Positions 7,921-15,446 are shown, counted from the first letter of the stretch. The stretch is DNA of 64,000 nucleotides from Streptomyces antarcticus (GCF_026627255.1 NZ_JAPNLM010000020.1:1-64000); one strand, 5' to 3'. The notes: a model not told the origin generated them from the sequence alone. Translations and numbers: made by a program.

Positions 7921-9218
7921 GCCGCCGTCACCGCCCCCAGCAGGTAGAGCCGGCGGGCCAGGGCGGAGCGGCGGTCCGCGTCCAGGCCGTCCGGGAGCCG
8001 TTCGGCGAGCCCGGCGAGGGTGAACGGCTGCGTGGAACGGGTCGCCTGCTCCAGCGCGGAGAAGTCGAGGCCGTCGGAGACGGGCAGGTGGCGGCCGCGT
8101 ACGACGAGGACGGCGCCGGAGGCGGTGCGCGCCGCGGCGACGACGCCGGGATGGGCCCAGCGCAACAGGAGGCCGTGGGCGGGACCGTCGGCGGGCAGCG
8201 CGGCCGGGTGCGGGCGGCTGAGGTGGCCGCTGGTGCGCAGGCGCAGCTGGCCGAGGGCGATTTCGGCCGCGACCCGGTCGGCCAGCGTGAGGGCGTCTGC
8301 GGAGCCGACGGGGGCGGCGGCATCGGCGGCTTCGGCGGCTTCGGCGGCGGCGGAGGCAGGGATGGTCAGCAGGGCGTGGGTCAGGGTGCTGAGTTGATGG
8401 GCCGTGGGGTAGGGCGCGAGGGTGGGGTGGAGGTCCTCGGGGGCCGAGCGCCAGAGTGCCTCGGCGATGAGCGAACGGGTTTTCACCGGATAGAGGGTGA
8501 GACCGAGGAATGCCGAAGGGCCGGCATTGCGGAACACGTGATACGTGTCCTTCGGTATGCAGATGAAATCGCCGGGCTGGAGGACGAAGTGTTCCGCCGC
8601 GGAAAGGTGCTGCTCGATGTCGAAGGTGATGCGGCCGAAGGACGGGCTCGGGGTGATCCCGGAGGCGTCGAAGGGGTTTTCCTGCCAGACCCACACTTCC
8701 TTGGGGGAAGGCCCGAGGTGGAAGATCAGCGAAGGCTCGGAATCCTTGTGGATTCCGAAGGGCGTCCAACCGGAGTCGGCGACGAACGTGTAGACATCTG
8801 TGCCGGAGGGAAGTTCGTGGACTCCCTCGGAGACGATTTCCCGTACGAGTGCGGCGATCCATCCGGTGAGCGGCAGGCTCCAGGAGGAGACGTCGTTGAC
8901 GGCCAGGCACTCCGAGCTGCTGTCGGCGGTGCGGGCGAGCCATGCGACCGCGCTCTCCCCGGGGGCCAGGGGCGAGTCGATGAACCGCTTCGTCAGCCGG
9001 TAGTCGAACGCGCCGGGCCTGAAGGCCCGAAGTCGCAGGTCACCCGGGGCGCTGTGGGTGGCGGTGCGCAGCGCGTCGTCGATGAGCCCGCTGACGTGGC
9101 CGGGGTCGGTGACGAGGGCGGGCATGAAGGCCGTGCCGGCGAAGTCCGGGGCCTGGGCGGCCACGAACGTCTTCCACTTCTTTTCGTCGAGGGTCGTCTG
9201 GCTGGTCTGGATGCTCAT
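7917..9218 (-). CDS. JmjC/cupin oxygenase, first of a pair
   Basis: A 433-aa protein. I chose ATG at 9218 because GGTGA sits five bases upstream; an in-frame GTG at 9227 has no comparable site. Iron ligands are His157-Lys-Asp159 (GIHKD) and distal His227 (KDTYHVF), so the Fe(II)/2OG centre looks intact. After an Ala-rich linker near residues 305-325 there is a second, helical C-terminal part that may be a dimerisation or substrate-binding module. It is the first enzyme after the small peptide gene, separated from it by a strong stem-loop. Proposed role: hydroxylation of a peptide or protein residue. The substrate is unknown, and low similarity to the neighbour argues for different sites of action. 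Confidence 0.78.
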   Translation of the reverse strand: MSIQTSQTTLDEKKWKTFVAAQAPDFAGTAFMPALVTDPGHVSGLIDDALRTATHSAPGDLRLRAFRPGAFDYRLTKRFIDSPLAPGESAVAWLARTADSSSECLAVNDVSSWSLPLTGWIAALVREIVSEGVHELPSGTDVYTFVADSGWTPFGIHKDSEPSLIFHLGPSPKEVWVWQENPFDASGITPSPSFGRITFDIEQHLSAAEHFVLQPGDFICIPKDTYHVFRNAGPSAFLGLTLYPVKTRSLIAEALWRSAPEDLHPTLAPYPTAHQLSTLTHALLTIPASAAAEAAEAADAAAPVGSADALTLADRVAAEIALGQLRLRTSGHLSRPHPAALPADGPAHGLLLRWAHPGVVAAARTASGAVLVVRGRHLPVSDGLDFSALEQATRSTQPFTLAGLAERLPDGLDADRRSALARRLYLLGAVTAA

Positions 9219-9258
9219 CGCGGTCACCGTTGTCCGGGAAATCAGGGTAAATAGGCCG

Positions 9259-9293
9259 ACGCGGCCGGTGTCTTGTCAGACGACCGGCCGCGT
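9259..9293 (-). terminator. stem-loop between peptide gene and modification genes (attenuator/partial terminator)
   Basis: Arms 9259-9269 and 9283-9293 pair over 11 bp (core CGCGGCCGGT/ACCGGCCGCG). Inside the loop GTCT (9270-9273) can pair further with AGAC (9278-9281). No T-run follows. A hairpin after a small peptide gene and before its modifying enzymes is a common arrangement for making more precursor than enzyme. Confidence 0.6.
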
Positions 9294-9307
9294 GACGGAA
9301 GGGGGCC

Positions 9308-9403
9308 TCAGTGGCCGACGTCCTGGCGCGGGCTGAACTCGGCCTCGAAGTCGAAGTTGTCGTCCTCGAGGATCTCCATGACCAGGTTCTTCTCGTTCTC
9401 CAT
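9308..9403 (-). CDS. 31-aa acidic peptide, candidate RiPP precursor
   Basis: ATG at 9403 follows GAAAGGA with good spacing, and the gene ends at TGA 9308-9310. The peptide starts MENEKNLVMEILEDD, continues with NFDFEAEF and finishes SPRQDVGH. About a third of the residues are acidic and there is no Cys, so lanthipeptide or thiazole chemistry is excluded. The C-terminal Arg26, Asp28 and His31 are residue types that JmjC or 2OG enzymes hydroxylate; this is a suggestion only. Its own ribosome site, the regulator upstream, the stem-loop and three oxygenases downstream all fit a precursor gene. I recognise no family for it. It could instead be a regulatory leader peptide. Confidence 0.65.
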   Translation of the reverse strand: MENEKNLVMEILEDDNFDFEAEFSPRQDVGH

Positions 9404-9546
9404 GTGAATCATTCCTTTCAGAAAGCGGATAAGGGGTTTTCGATGGGTGAAGCCAGGGGTACCGGAGGGGGTTCCAGTGCGACCGTCAGCGGCCTTCGGC
9501 TGCTTCTGGTTCGTTCTGTGAATGAGCTTGTCAGGCCTGCCCGGCG

Positions 9547-9598
9547 CGTGTCATGCCTTTCGCCTGGCAGGGAATTCTCATGGCAGATTCGTGTCATG
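9547..9598 (-). promoter_or_regulatory. direct repeats in the promoter region of the peptide operon
   Basis: The 9-mer CGTGTCATG occurs at 9547-9555 and again at 9590-9598, 43 bp apart, which is close to four helical turns. TGGCAG plus an AATTC/ATTC tail also repeats between them. The 202-bp gap between the regulator and the peptide must hold the peptide promoter, so these may be binding sites for the LuxR-type regulator. No clear -35/-10 pair was identified. Confidence 0.35.
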
Positions 9599-9605
9599 TG
9601 GCGGG

Positions 9606-10619
9606 TCACAGCAGGCCTCGCTGGACGGCTTGCAGGCCGAGCTGGAAGCGGCTGTGCGTGCCGAAGCGCTCCGACAGGCTGGAGATCATGCGGCGTTCGC
9701 TGCGCAGGGAGATGCCGAGCTTGCGGGCGACCGCCTCATCGGTGAGGCCGTCTGCCAGAAAGCGCAGCAGGGCGCGCTCCTGCGCCGAGTAGTCCGTGCC
9801 CGCCCCGGCGTCGGCCGCCTCCGTGTCCAGGGGTGTGCCCTCGTCCCACAGGTAGGAGAACAGGGCGCGCAGCCCGGCCAGGGCGCCCGGCTCGCGGATG
9901 ACGACCGCGCCCCGCACGCTCTCGTGCGCGGCCGTCGGCAGGACGGCGCTGTCCCCGTCCGCGATGCGCATGTGCATCGGCAGCGAGGGCACCGTGCGGA
10001 TCTCGGCGCCCGCCTGTGCCAGCGTGCGCATCGCGCGGCGGCGTTCGGGAGAGCCGGCCGTACTGTCCAGGTGGAGCACGCGGACGCGGACGCCCCGGGC
10101 GAGCCGTTCCTCGTACAGGGGGACGTCGAGGTCCCAGGGGGTGCTCCCGCCGGTACCGGTGGGGGCGAAGACGCAGAGGCCGGTGGCGGCGTGGAGGATG
10201 AGGTCCTCCAGGCACCGGCGCACCGCCTCGTCCCCGGTGAAGCGCTCCACCGCGCCGGCCGGGCTCTCCCGCCCCAGCGCGGCGTAGTCGGCGAGCAAGT
10301 CCGCGACCGCCGCGCGTCCGGCCTCCATTTCGAGCTGAGTGCGCCGCAGGTCCTCCTCCCGCCGCGCCAGGAGCACCTGCAGACCGGCCCGGGGTGGGAC
10401 CAGGTTCAGGGTGTTTCCGGCGGGGGGTGCGTCATCGGCGGGGCTGGGAGTGCCCGATCGCAGCAGCGCGAGGTCCGCGAGCCGGTCCAGGGCCGTCAGG
10501 ACGGCCGCCCGGTCCTCGCCCAGCGCGTCGGCGAGGGCGTCCACCCCCAGTCCCGGCTGCTCCAGCATGAGCCGGTAGACGGACTCCGTCCGGGCATCGA
10601 GTCCCAGTACCTGCAACAT
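9606..10619 (-). CDS. LuxR-family transcriptional regulator with TrmB-like N-terminus
   Basis: A 337-aa protein. The N-terminus (MLQVLGLDARTESVYRLML, then a DALADALGEDRAAVLTALDRL helix-turn-helix) resembles TrmB/winged-helix modules. A central about 180-residue region has no recognised domain, and the C-terminal 65 residues form a LuxR/GerE HTH (SAQERALLRFLADGLTDEAVARKLGISLRSERRMI). This architecture is frequent in actinomycete biosynthetic clusters. It lies directly upstream of and co-directional with the 31-aa peptide gene, so it is the likely local activator. A perfect palindrome lies about 55 bp upstream of its start, and autoregulation is plausible. Confidence 0.85.
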   Translation of the reverse strand: MLQVLGLDARTESVYRLMLEQPGLGVDALADALGEDRAAVLTALDRLADLALLRSGTPSPADDAPPAGNTLNLVPPRAGLQVLLARREEDLRRTQLEMEAGRAAVADLLADYAALGRESPAGAVERFTGDEAVRRCLEDLILHAATGLCVFAPTGTGGSTPWDLDVPLYEERLARGVRVRVLHLDSTAGSPERRRAMRTLAQAGAEIRTVPSLPMHMRIADGDSAVLPTAAHESVRGAVVIREPGALAGLRALFSYLWDEGTPLDTEAADAGAGTDYSAQERALLRFLADGLTDEAVARKLGISLRSERRMISSLSERFGTHSRFQLGLQAVQRGLL

Positions 10620-10673
10620 CAGTGCTCCCCCGAAGTCGTGCGGAAGGGTCGGTCGGCCGAGGACGGCCGGGGG

Positions 10674-10703
10674 GTCATGTCCGTGCCGTGGCACGGACAT
10701 GAC
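10674..10703. promoter_or_regulatory. perfect palindrome, 14-bp arms, in the divergent promoter region
   Basis: Arms 10674-10687 and 10690-10703 (GTCATGTCCGTGCC and its complement) are separated by two bases. The site lies between the minus-strand regulator and the plus-strand gene at 10751. The near-zero spacer favours a protein-binding operator over an RNA hairpin. The GTCATG half-site also appears inside both direct repeats upstream of the 31-aa peptide. Confidence 0.6.
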
Positions 10704-10750
10704 GGGGTTACGGGTGTGGTCCGCGGGTCCGGATCCGGCATAGTCGATGC

Positions 10751-11026
10751 GTGCATCTCGTCGAGTTCTCCCTCACCAAGCCGTCCGGCGCCCCGGACGC
10801 GGCCGCCGACGCGGTGCTCCGCGCGCTGTGGGAGGCCTGCGAGAGCGGCGACGGACTGGAGCACCTGCGGGTGCACACCGGCCGCTCCGGCGCGCGCGGC
10901 GTGGCCTTCCTGCTCGCGCCCGACGCGGCAGGCGCGGTCGCGCGCTGCCGGGAGCTGTGCGGACGTGCGCTGACGCGCTCGGCCGGGCTCGCCGGTTGGG
11001 AACTGGCCCGGCCGACGACGGTCTGA
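10751..11026 (+). CDS. small hypothetical protein, 91 aa
   Basis: GTG at 10751 opens a frame with strongly GC-biased third positions to TGA at 11026. No Shine-Dalgarno is obvious just upstream, so a leaderless transcript or a wrong start is possible. The protein is soluble, Ala- and Arg-rich, with MHLVEFSL at the start, a central GARGVAFLLAPDA stretch and GWELARP near the end. I recognise no domain. It is transcribed divergently from the LuxR-type regulator across the palindromic site, which suggests joint control. The function is unknown. Confidence 0.6.
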   Translation: MHLVEFSLTKPSGAPDAAADAVLRALWEACESGDGLEHLRVHTGRSGARGVAFLLAPDAAGAVARCRELCGRALTRSAGLAGWELARPTTV

Positions 11027-11158
11027 GACACCCGCGAAGGTGCCTTTGAGGTATCGGTCAGCTGCCGAAGTCTCGCCGTCGGACGAGGTGTCTCTTGCCA
11101 CGGCCCCATTCTTGGAATAGGCGGCGCCGGGGCGCGTCTCCTGGAATGCGGAGCTCAC

Positions 11159-11194
11159 CTCCGAGCGTGCGAAGTGAACTACGCACGCTCGGAG
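11159..11194. promoter_or_regulatory. inverted repeat upstream of AhpD-like copy 3
   Basis: Arms 11159-11171 and 11182-11194 (CTCCGAGCGTGCG and its complement) are perfect over 13 bp with a 10-base spacer. The repeat ends 70 bp before the GTG of the AhpD-like gene and 133 bp after the 91-aa gene. It can be an operator or, less likely given the absence of a T-run, a terminator for the upstream gene. Confidence 0.45.
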
Positions 11195-11264
11195 TTGGCC
11201 GGGGTGTGCGGGGATGCGGACGATGTGCTCAACCGTGAGCCCCACCCCAACGAAGGATGCCCAG

Positions 11265-11807
11265 GTGCCGCACATCGAGATCAGCAACGACCTTCCGGGC
11301 ATCAGTGGCCTGATGGTCCAGCGCCCTGACACGGGGGCGGTGCTGTCGCAGCTGGCCGAGACCCTGCTGCGCAGCGGCGAGTCCCCGCTGACCCGGGGCG
11401 AGCGCGAGCTGATCGCCGCGTATGTCTCCGAACTCAACTGCACGCAGTTCTGCTCCGCTTCCCACAGCGCCTTCGCGGCGGCCCAGCTGGAGGGCGGCCG
11501 CGAGCTGGTCGCAGCGGTCCTCGCCGACCCGGCGTCCGCACCGGTCTCCCCGCTGATCAAGGCACTCCTGGCGGTCGCGGCCGAGGTTCAGGCCGCCGCC
11601 CGCCCGGTCTCCGACGAGGCGATCGCGGCGGCCCGTGCGGCGGGTGCCGGTGACGGCGAGATCCACGACACGGTGCTGATCGCGGCGGCGTTCGCGATGT
11701 TCAACCGCTATGTGAACGGCCTGGCGACCGAGGTTCCCTCGGATCCGGCGTTCTACGACTTCGCGGCCGAGCTGATCGTCACCCACGGTTACGGCGCCGC
11801 TGTCTGA
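11265..11807 (+). CDS. AhpD/carboxymuconolactone-decarboxylase-like protein, copy 3
   Basis: A 180-aa protein starting at GTG 11265 after AAGGATG. It has the same N-terminal signature as the other copies (PHIEI, then DLPGISGLM), the core GERELIAAYVSELN, Cys63-x3-His67 in FCSASH, and IHDTVLIAAAFAMFNRYV. It keeps the full C-terminus ending GYGAAV that copy 1 has lost. The residue two before FC, where AhpD has its first Cys, is Thr60; a Cys lies one position earlier (Cys59). It may share control with the divergent LuxR-type regulator and precedes an SDR gene by 65 bp. Function is unknown beyond the superfamily fold. Confidence 0.82.
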   Translation: MPHIEISNDLPGISGLMVQRPDTGAVLSQLAETLLRSGESPLTRGERELIAAYVSELNCTQFCSASHSAFAAAQLEGGRELVAAVLADPASAPVSPLIKALLAVAAEVQAAARPVSDEAIAAARAAGAGDGEIHDTVLIAAAFAMFNRYVNGLATEVPSDPAFYDFAAELIVTHGYGAAV

Positions 11808-11872
11808 CGTTCGCCGCCCGGCCCCGGTCTGCGGCCCCGTGTCCGTTCCAGTCCTACCAAGGAGGGTGTGAC

Positions 11873-12823
11873 GTGGTGTGGTCCACGGCAGATGTACCCG
11901 ACCAGCGCGGCAGGACCGCGCTGGTCACCGGAGCTTCCGGCGGCCTCGGGCTGGAGACGGCCCGAGTGCTCGCGTCCCGGGGCGCGCGGGTCCTGCTGGC
12001 CTGCCGCGACACCGAGCGAGGGATCGCCGAGGCGGCCCGCGTCGGCGGGATGGCGGAGGTGGTCCGGTGTGATCTGGCTTCGCTGGAGTCGGTACGGGAG
12101 GCGGCCGCACAAGTGCGCCGGCGGGTCGACCGGCTGGACCTGCTCGTCAACAACGCGGGCGTCATGTTCCCGCCGTACCGGCACACCGAGGACGGCTTCG
12201 AAGCCCACTTCGGCGTCAACCACCTGGGGCACTTCGCCCTGACCGGCCTGCTGCTGGGGCTCATGCACGAGGTGCCCGGCTCGCGGGTGGTCACGGTGTC
12301 GAGCCTCGCCCACCGGGCGGCGGCCCGGGCCACCCGGCCGGACGAAGCGCGCTCGGCGAGCGGGCACCGCTCGGTGACGGCGTACGGCCGGTCCAAACTC
12401 GCGAACCTGATGTTCGCCCGTGAACTGAACCGCCGGCTGACCGGCGCCGGGGCACAGACGGTCTCGCTGGCCGCGCATCCGGGGCTGTCCGCGACCGGCC
12501 TGTGGCACTCCGGTGCGCCGGCCTGGCTGCGCCCGGTCGCCGCGACGGGACTGCGCCTGCTGGGGCAGGCACCGGACCAGGCGGCACTGCCGGCCCTGCG
12601 GGCCGCGACCGACCTCCTGCTGGCGGGGGGCGGTTACCTCGGCCCGGGAGGGTCGGCGGAATGCGGCGGCGGGGCGGTCCCCGCGCGCTCGAACCGGGCC
12701 TCGCAGAACGAGCTCGCGCAGATCCGGCTGTGGGAGCTGTCGCAGGAGCTGACCGGGGTGCGCTACGCGCGCAGTGCCGGCCGGCGGCACGCGGACCGGC
12801 GCGTCACGGAATCGGCCCCGTGA
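11873..12823 (+). CDS. short-chain dehydrogenase, retinol-dehydrogenase-like
   Basis: A 316-aa NAD(P)-dependent oxidoreductase. It shows the Rossmann motif TGASGGLG near residue 19, LLVNNAG, a Ser in VVTVSSLAH and the catalytic YGRSK. Its length and the HPG(L)SATGLW segment are typical of RDH/WWOX-like SDRs, which act on lipophilic alcohols or ketones. GTG 11873 is preceded by AAGGAGG at 11859-11865, an excellent ribosome site. The next ORF starts inside its stop codon. No adjacent gene reveals the substrate. Confidence 0.85.
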   Translation: MVWSTADVPDQRGRTALVTGASGGLGLETARVLASRGARVLLACRDTERGIAEAARVGGMAEVVRCDLASLESVREAAAQVRRRVDRLDLLVNNAGVMFPPYRHTEDGFEAHFGVNHLGHFALTGLLLGLMHEVPGSRVVTVSSLAHRAAARATRPDEARSASGHRSVTAYGRSKLANLMFARELNRRLTGAGAQTVSLAAHPGLSATGLWHSGAPAWLRPVAATGLRLLGQAPDQAALPALRAATDLLLAGGGYLGPGGSAECGGGAVPARSNRASQNELAQIRLWELSQELTGVRYARSAGRRHADRRVTESAP

Positions 12824-13110
12824 GCGCGACGACGGAAGGCCCGAGCATCTCGGCCGGGGTGGGCGAGGCGATCGACGGGGACGGCGGGCGCTTTCGCACC
12901 ATCGCCGCGTGGGCCTGGATATGGCGGACCTTCGACATGCCGCTGCCGGACGTCGGCGGCGCGTCATGGCAGACGGATCCCGCATCCGCATCCGCATCCG
13001 GGCCCGACTCTGCCGCATCCGTATCCCGGGCCGCATCCGCCGCATCCGGGTCCGGGTCCGCCGCCGAGTCCGAGGGGTACGCGCGCTACATCGCCTACGG
13101 GCCCTGGTAG
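12820..13110 (+). CDS. 96-aa Ser/Ala-rich peptide, translationally coupled to the SDR
   Basis: GTG 12820 overlaps the SDR stop as GTGA, so coupled translation is likely. The product has three parts: an N-terminal segment with an aromatic cluster (TIAAWAWIWRTF), a low-complexity Ser/Ala/Gly stretch about residues 54-83 partly encoded by CGCATC repeats (12981-12998), and a C-terminal end YARYIAYGPW. It has no signal peptide and no Cys. A strong terminator begins 13 bp after the stop. I recognise no family. It could be a small partner of the SDR or a peptide precursor with a Trp/Tyr-rich end. The low-complexity part lowers confidence that it is conserved. Confidence 0.6.
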   Translation: MSATTEGPSISAGVGEAIDGDGGRFRTIAAWAWIWRTFDMPLPDVGGASWQTDPASASASGPDSAASVSRAASAASGSGSAAESEGYARYIAYGPW

Positions 13111-13122
13111 GGACCCGGCGGA

Positions 13123-13167
13123 CACAAGGGCCCGGTACCCGCGCGGCGCGGGTACCGGGCCCTTGTG
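13123..13167. terminator. bidirectional terminator, 21-bp perfect stem
   Basis: Arms 13123-13143 and 13147-13167 are exact complements with a 3-base loop. It sits between the convergent 96-aa peptide gene (plus strand) and the 121-aa gene (minus strand) and should stop transcription in both directions. Confidence 0.9.
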
Positions 13168-13190
13168 GTGCGTACGTACGCCCCTGCGGG

Positions 13191-13556
13191 TCAGCCGAGT
13201 CCGGCGACGGCGGTGACCAGCTCGCCCGCCGCGTCGACCACGTCGAGGGCGGTCAGCTCGGGCTCGTCCAGCACCGGCACGAGATCGGCGAGGACGGAGG
13301 CGAACCGGCCGCCGTTGTCCTCGATCATCGTCAGGTTGCCCTCCCACAGGGCTGTGCGGACGCGCCCCCCGGTGACCGTTCCGTCCACCGCGGTCGAGGT
13401 GATCAGGAGGCCGGCGACGCGCCGCTCCAGCGGGGTGGGCGTCCAGGCACCGGAGCGGAAGTCGGTCATGAGCTCCTGGACGCGGTGGCGGGCACGGTCG
13501 GTGGCGACGGGCTCCAGGAAGAGGGCGGGCGCGGGGTGAACGGCGGTGACGGACAC
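13191..13556 (-). CDS. hypothetical protein, 121 aa
   Basis: GTG 13556 to a stop at 13191. The product is soluble, starts MSVTAVHPAPALFLEP and has a helical, acidic C-terminal half (VLDEPELTALDVVDAAGELV). The motif TPTPLERRVAGLL and the middle TALWEGNLTMIEDNGGRF have no family I recognise. It is the last gene of a minus-strand group with an MFS protein and a tautomerase and is followed by the bidirectional terminator. Role unknown. Confidence 0.6.
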   Translation of the reverse strand: MSVTAVHPAPALFLEPVATDRARHRVQELMTDFRSGAWTPTPLERRVAGLLITSTAVDGTVTGGRVRTALWEGNLTMIEDNGGRFASVLADLVPVLDEPELTALDVVDAAGELVTAVAGLG

Positions 13557-13622
13557 AGGTGTTCCTTTCGGGTGGCAGGGCAGATCGGGCCGGAAGGGTT
13601 CGGCCCGTACGGTCTTGGCAGG

Positions 13623-14897
13623 TCAGGAGCTGCGGCTGAGGACGGGCCCGGTCGCCTCGGGTTTGGCCTGGAGCTCCCGGGCCCGCAGCAGGGAGCGGTA
13701 CAGCAGGATCGCTGCCAGGCCCGCGGTCCCGTACAGCAGGCTCATGCCGACGGCGGGGACGAAGGCGCCGACGCTCACGCACAGGGCCGCGACGAGCAGT
13801 CCGGCGCGGGCGTTGAGGGCGTAGGCGGCCATGTACTTCGTACGGGAGTGCGCGGGCACCAGGTCGGCCAGCAGTGTCTGGCGGACCGGGATGCTGGCGA
13901 TCTCGCCGAGGGTCAGCAGCACGGCGGCGGCGATCAGGGTCCACGCGGAGTTGCTGACGGCCCAGACCATGTACCCGGCGGTGAACACGGCGATGCCCGC
14001 GTAGAGCCGGGTGCGCTCGGAGGCCCGTACGAGGAGGTTCTTCGCGGCCAGCACCAGTGCCACGACGAGAGCGGCGTTCACGGCTCTCAGGATGCCGAGG
14101 ATCACGACGCCGTCGACAGCCGGCGCCCAGGATCCGATGGTGGCCAGGGTCTGGCGCGGGAACTCGTCGGCGAGCCGGACCGCGATGTAGTACCCGATCT
14201 GCATCTCGACGGCGGCGATCAGGGCGGCCGCGGTCAGCTGCTTGAGGAACAGGCGGTCGCGGGCGACGGCGAGGTAGCCGCGCAGCATGGCGCCGGGACC
14301 GGTCGCGGCGTCCCGCGAGCCGGCGGGTGCCGTCTCGCTGATCCAGCGCCAGATCACGCCGGTGGTCAGGGAGCAGGCCACGGCCGCGCCGGCCAGCAGC
14401 TGCGTAAAGTGGCCTTCGTAGAGGAAGCCGCCGATCAGGGCGCCGACGGTGAAGGCGACGTTGATCGACCAGTAGTTGATCGTGTAGACGAGGGGGCGGT
14501 TCTCGGGGGTCGAGACGTCGACCATCATCGCGTCGGCGGCCGGGGTGGCCAGCTGCGCGGCGCAGGTGTGGGCGAGGAAGAGCACGAACGTGGCCACGCC
14601 GGAGGACCACCAGGGCGAATTGGCGAGCGCGAGCAGTGCGAAGCAGACCGTCGCACCGAACTCGCCGGCCACCAGCAGTGGCCGCCGGCCGTACACGTCG
14701 GCGAGATGGCCGCCGAGGAAGTTGCTGGCTATGCCCGCCACGGCCACCGCGAGGGTCAGCGCTCCGGCCGTCGCCGCGCCGTAGAGGGCGGCGAGATGGA
14801 TGACCAGCAGCGGCATCAGCATCACGGACAGCAGGCGCTGGACGAATCCGACGCAGATCCTCAGCCGGATGTTGGGGTGCAGGTCGCGGAAGTTCAT
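13623..14897 (-). CDS. MFS transporter
   Basis: A 424-aa, about 12-helix MFS protein starting at ATG 14897. The loop motif GGHLADVYGRRP between helices 2 and 3 and TPAADAMMVDVS place it in the drug:H+ antiporter-like group. Its start overlaps the stop of the tautomerase-like gene as ATGA. It may export a product or import a substrate of the neighbouring enzymes; nothing in the sequence decides. A 66-bp gap separates it from the downstream 121-aa gene. Confidence 0.82.
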   Translation of the reverse strand: MNFRDLHPNIRLRICVGFVQRLLSVMLMPLLVIHLAALYGAATAGALTLAVAVAGIASNFLGGHLADVYGRRPLLVAGEFGATVCFALLALANSPWWSSGVATFVLFLAHTCAAQLATPAADAMMVDVSTPENRPLVYTINYWSINVAFTVGALIGGFLYEGHFTQLLAGAAVACSLTTGVIWRWISETAPAGSRDAATGPGAMLRGYLAVARDRLFLKQLTAAALIAAVEMQIGYYIAVRLADEFPRQTLATIGSWAPAVDGVVILGILRAVNAALVVALVLAAKNLLVRASERTRLYAGIAVFTAGYMVWAVSNSAWTLIAAAVLLTLGEIASIPVRQTLLADLVPAHSRTKYMAAYALNARAGLLVAALCVSVGAFVPAVGMSLLYGTAGLAAILLYRSLLRARELQAKPEATGPVLSRSS

Positions 14898-15106
14898 CGC
14901 GGAGTCCGGGGGCCGCGCGGGGCGCGTTCGTCGGCCAGGCGGCCGCCGCTGCCCCAGTGCCCGGGTTCGACGTCCCGGACGATCACGGTGACGGATTCCT
15001 GCGGGCAGCCGGACACGCGCGTGACGACGTCGGTGATCCCTGCCACCAGCTCGCTGCGCGCGGCGCGGTCGTTGCCCTCCCACCAGTTGACGGTGATCAC
15101 CGGCAT
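14894..15106 (-). CDS. 4-oxalocrotonate-tautomerase-like protein, 70 aa
   Basis: ATG 15106 gives MPVITVNWWEGN. Pro2 right after Met is the catalytic base of the tautomerase superfamily once Met is removed, and the length and beta-alpha-beta pattern (helix about 15-32, then ESVTVIVRDV) fit 4-OT. The C-terminal 20 residues are Arg/Pro-rich and unlike the family. These enzymes tautomerise 2-hydroxydienoates or similar enols, often as hexamers. It is coupled to the downstream MFS gene (ATGA). The physiological substrate is unknown. Confidence 0.75.
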   Translation of the reverse strand: MPVITVNWWEGNDRAARSELVAGITDVVTRVSGCPQESVTVIVRDVEPGHWGSGGRLADERAPRGPRTPR

Positions 15107-15446
15107 GTCGGCTTTCCTCTTCTCTCCACGGGCCATTCCAGGGAATTGCCGGGACTGCGGCAGAGTGATTCCACGCTTACCGATGGGAGCACGGGTGGAG
15201 CCGCCGGACAAGAATTCGCGACGGCGTGCTGCGACTTGGGCGACTTGGTGAAGTCGTCGCGCTCCCCGTAGGTCTGTTGCCCCGTCAACAACCTCGTGGT
15301 TGGCTCGGCGCCGTCCTGTCCGGCAGGTCCCGTCCGACCTGCCGACCATCCCTCCCGTGACCGGTGAGCGCCTGCGCTCAGTGGCGGGAACGGCGCGCGC
15401 CGGCACGGGGGGGCGCAGGACCTCTGCCGAGCTCGGAAGGAATCTG
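15107..15446. other. 340-bp divergent intergenic region
   Basis: This lies between the minus-strand tautomerase and the plus-strand TauD-type gene and must carry both promoters. Visible structure: a tandem 9-bp repeat GCGACTTGG at 15231-15239 and 15240-15248, and an inverted repeat CGACTT-GGTG-AAGTCG at 15241-15256. CGGAAGG at 15434-15440 is the ribosome site for the downstream GTG. A weak in-frame upward extension of the TauD frame exists but lacks a ribosome site. I see no gene here. Confidence 0.5.

Noticed and set aside
9308..9403. Lanthipeptide or lasso-peptide precursor
   Set aside because: The peptide has no Cys, and no LanB/C/M, lasso cyclase or B protein is nearby.
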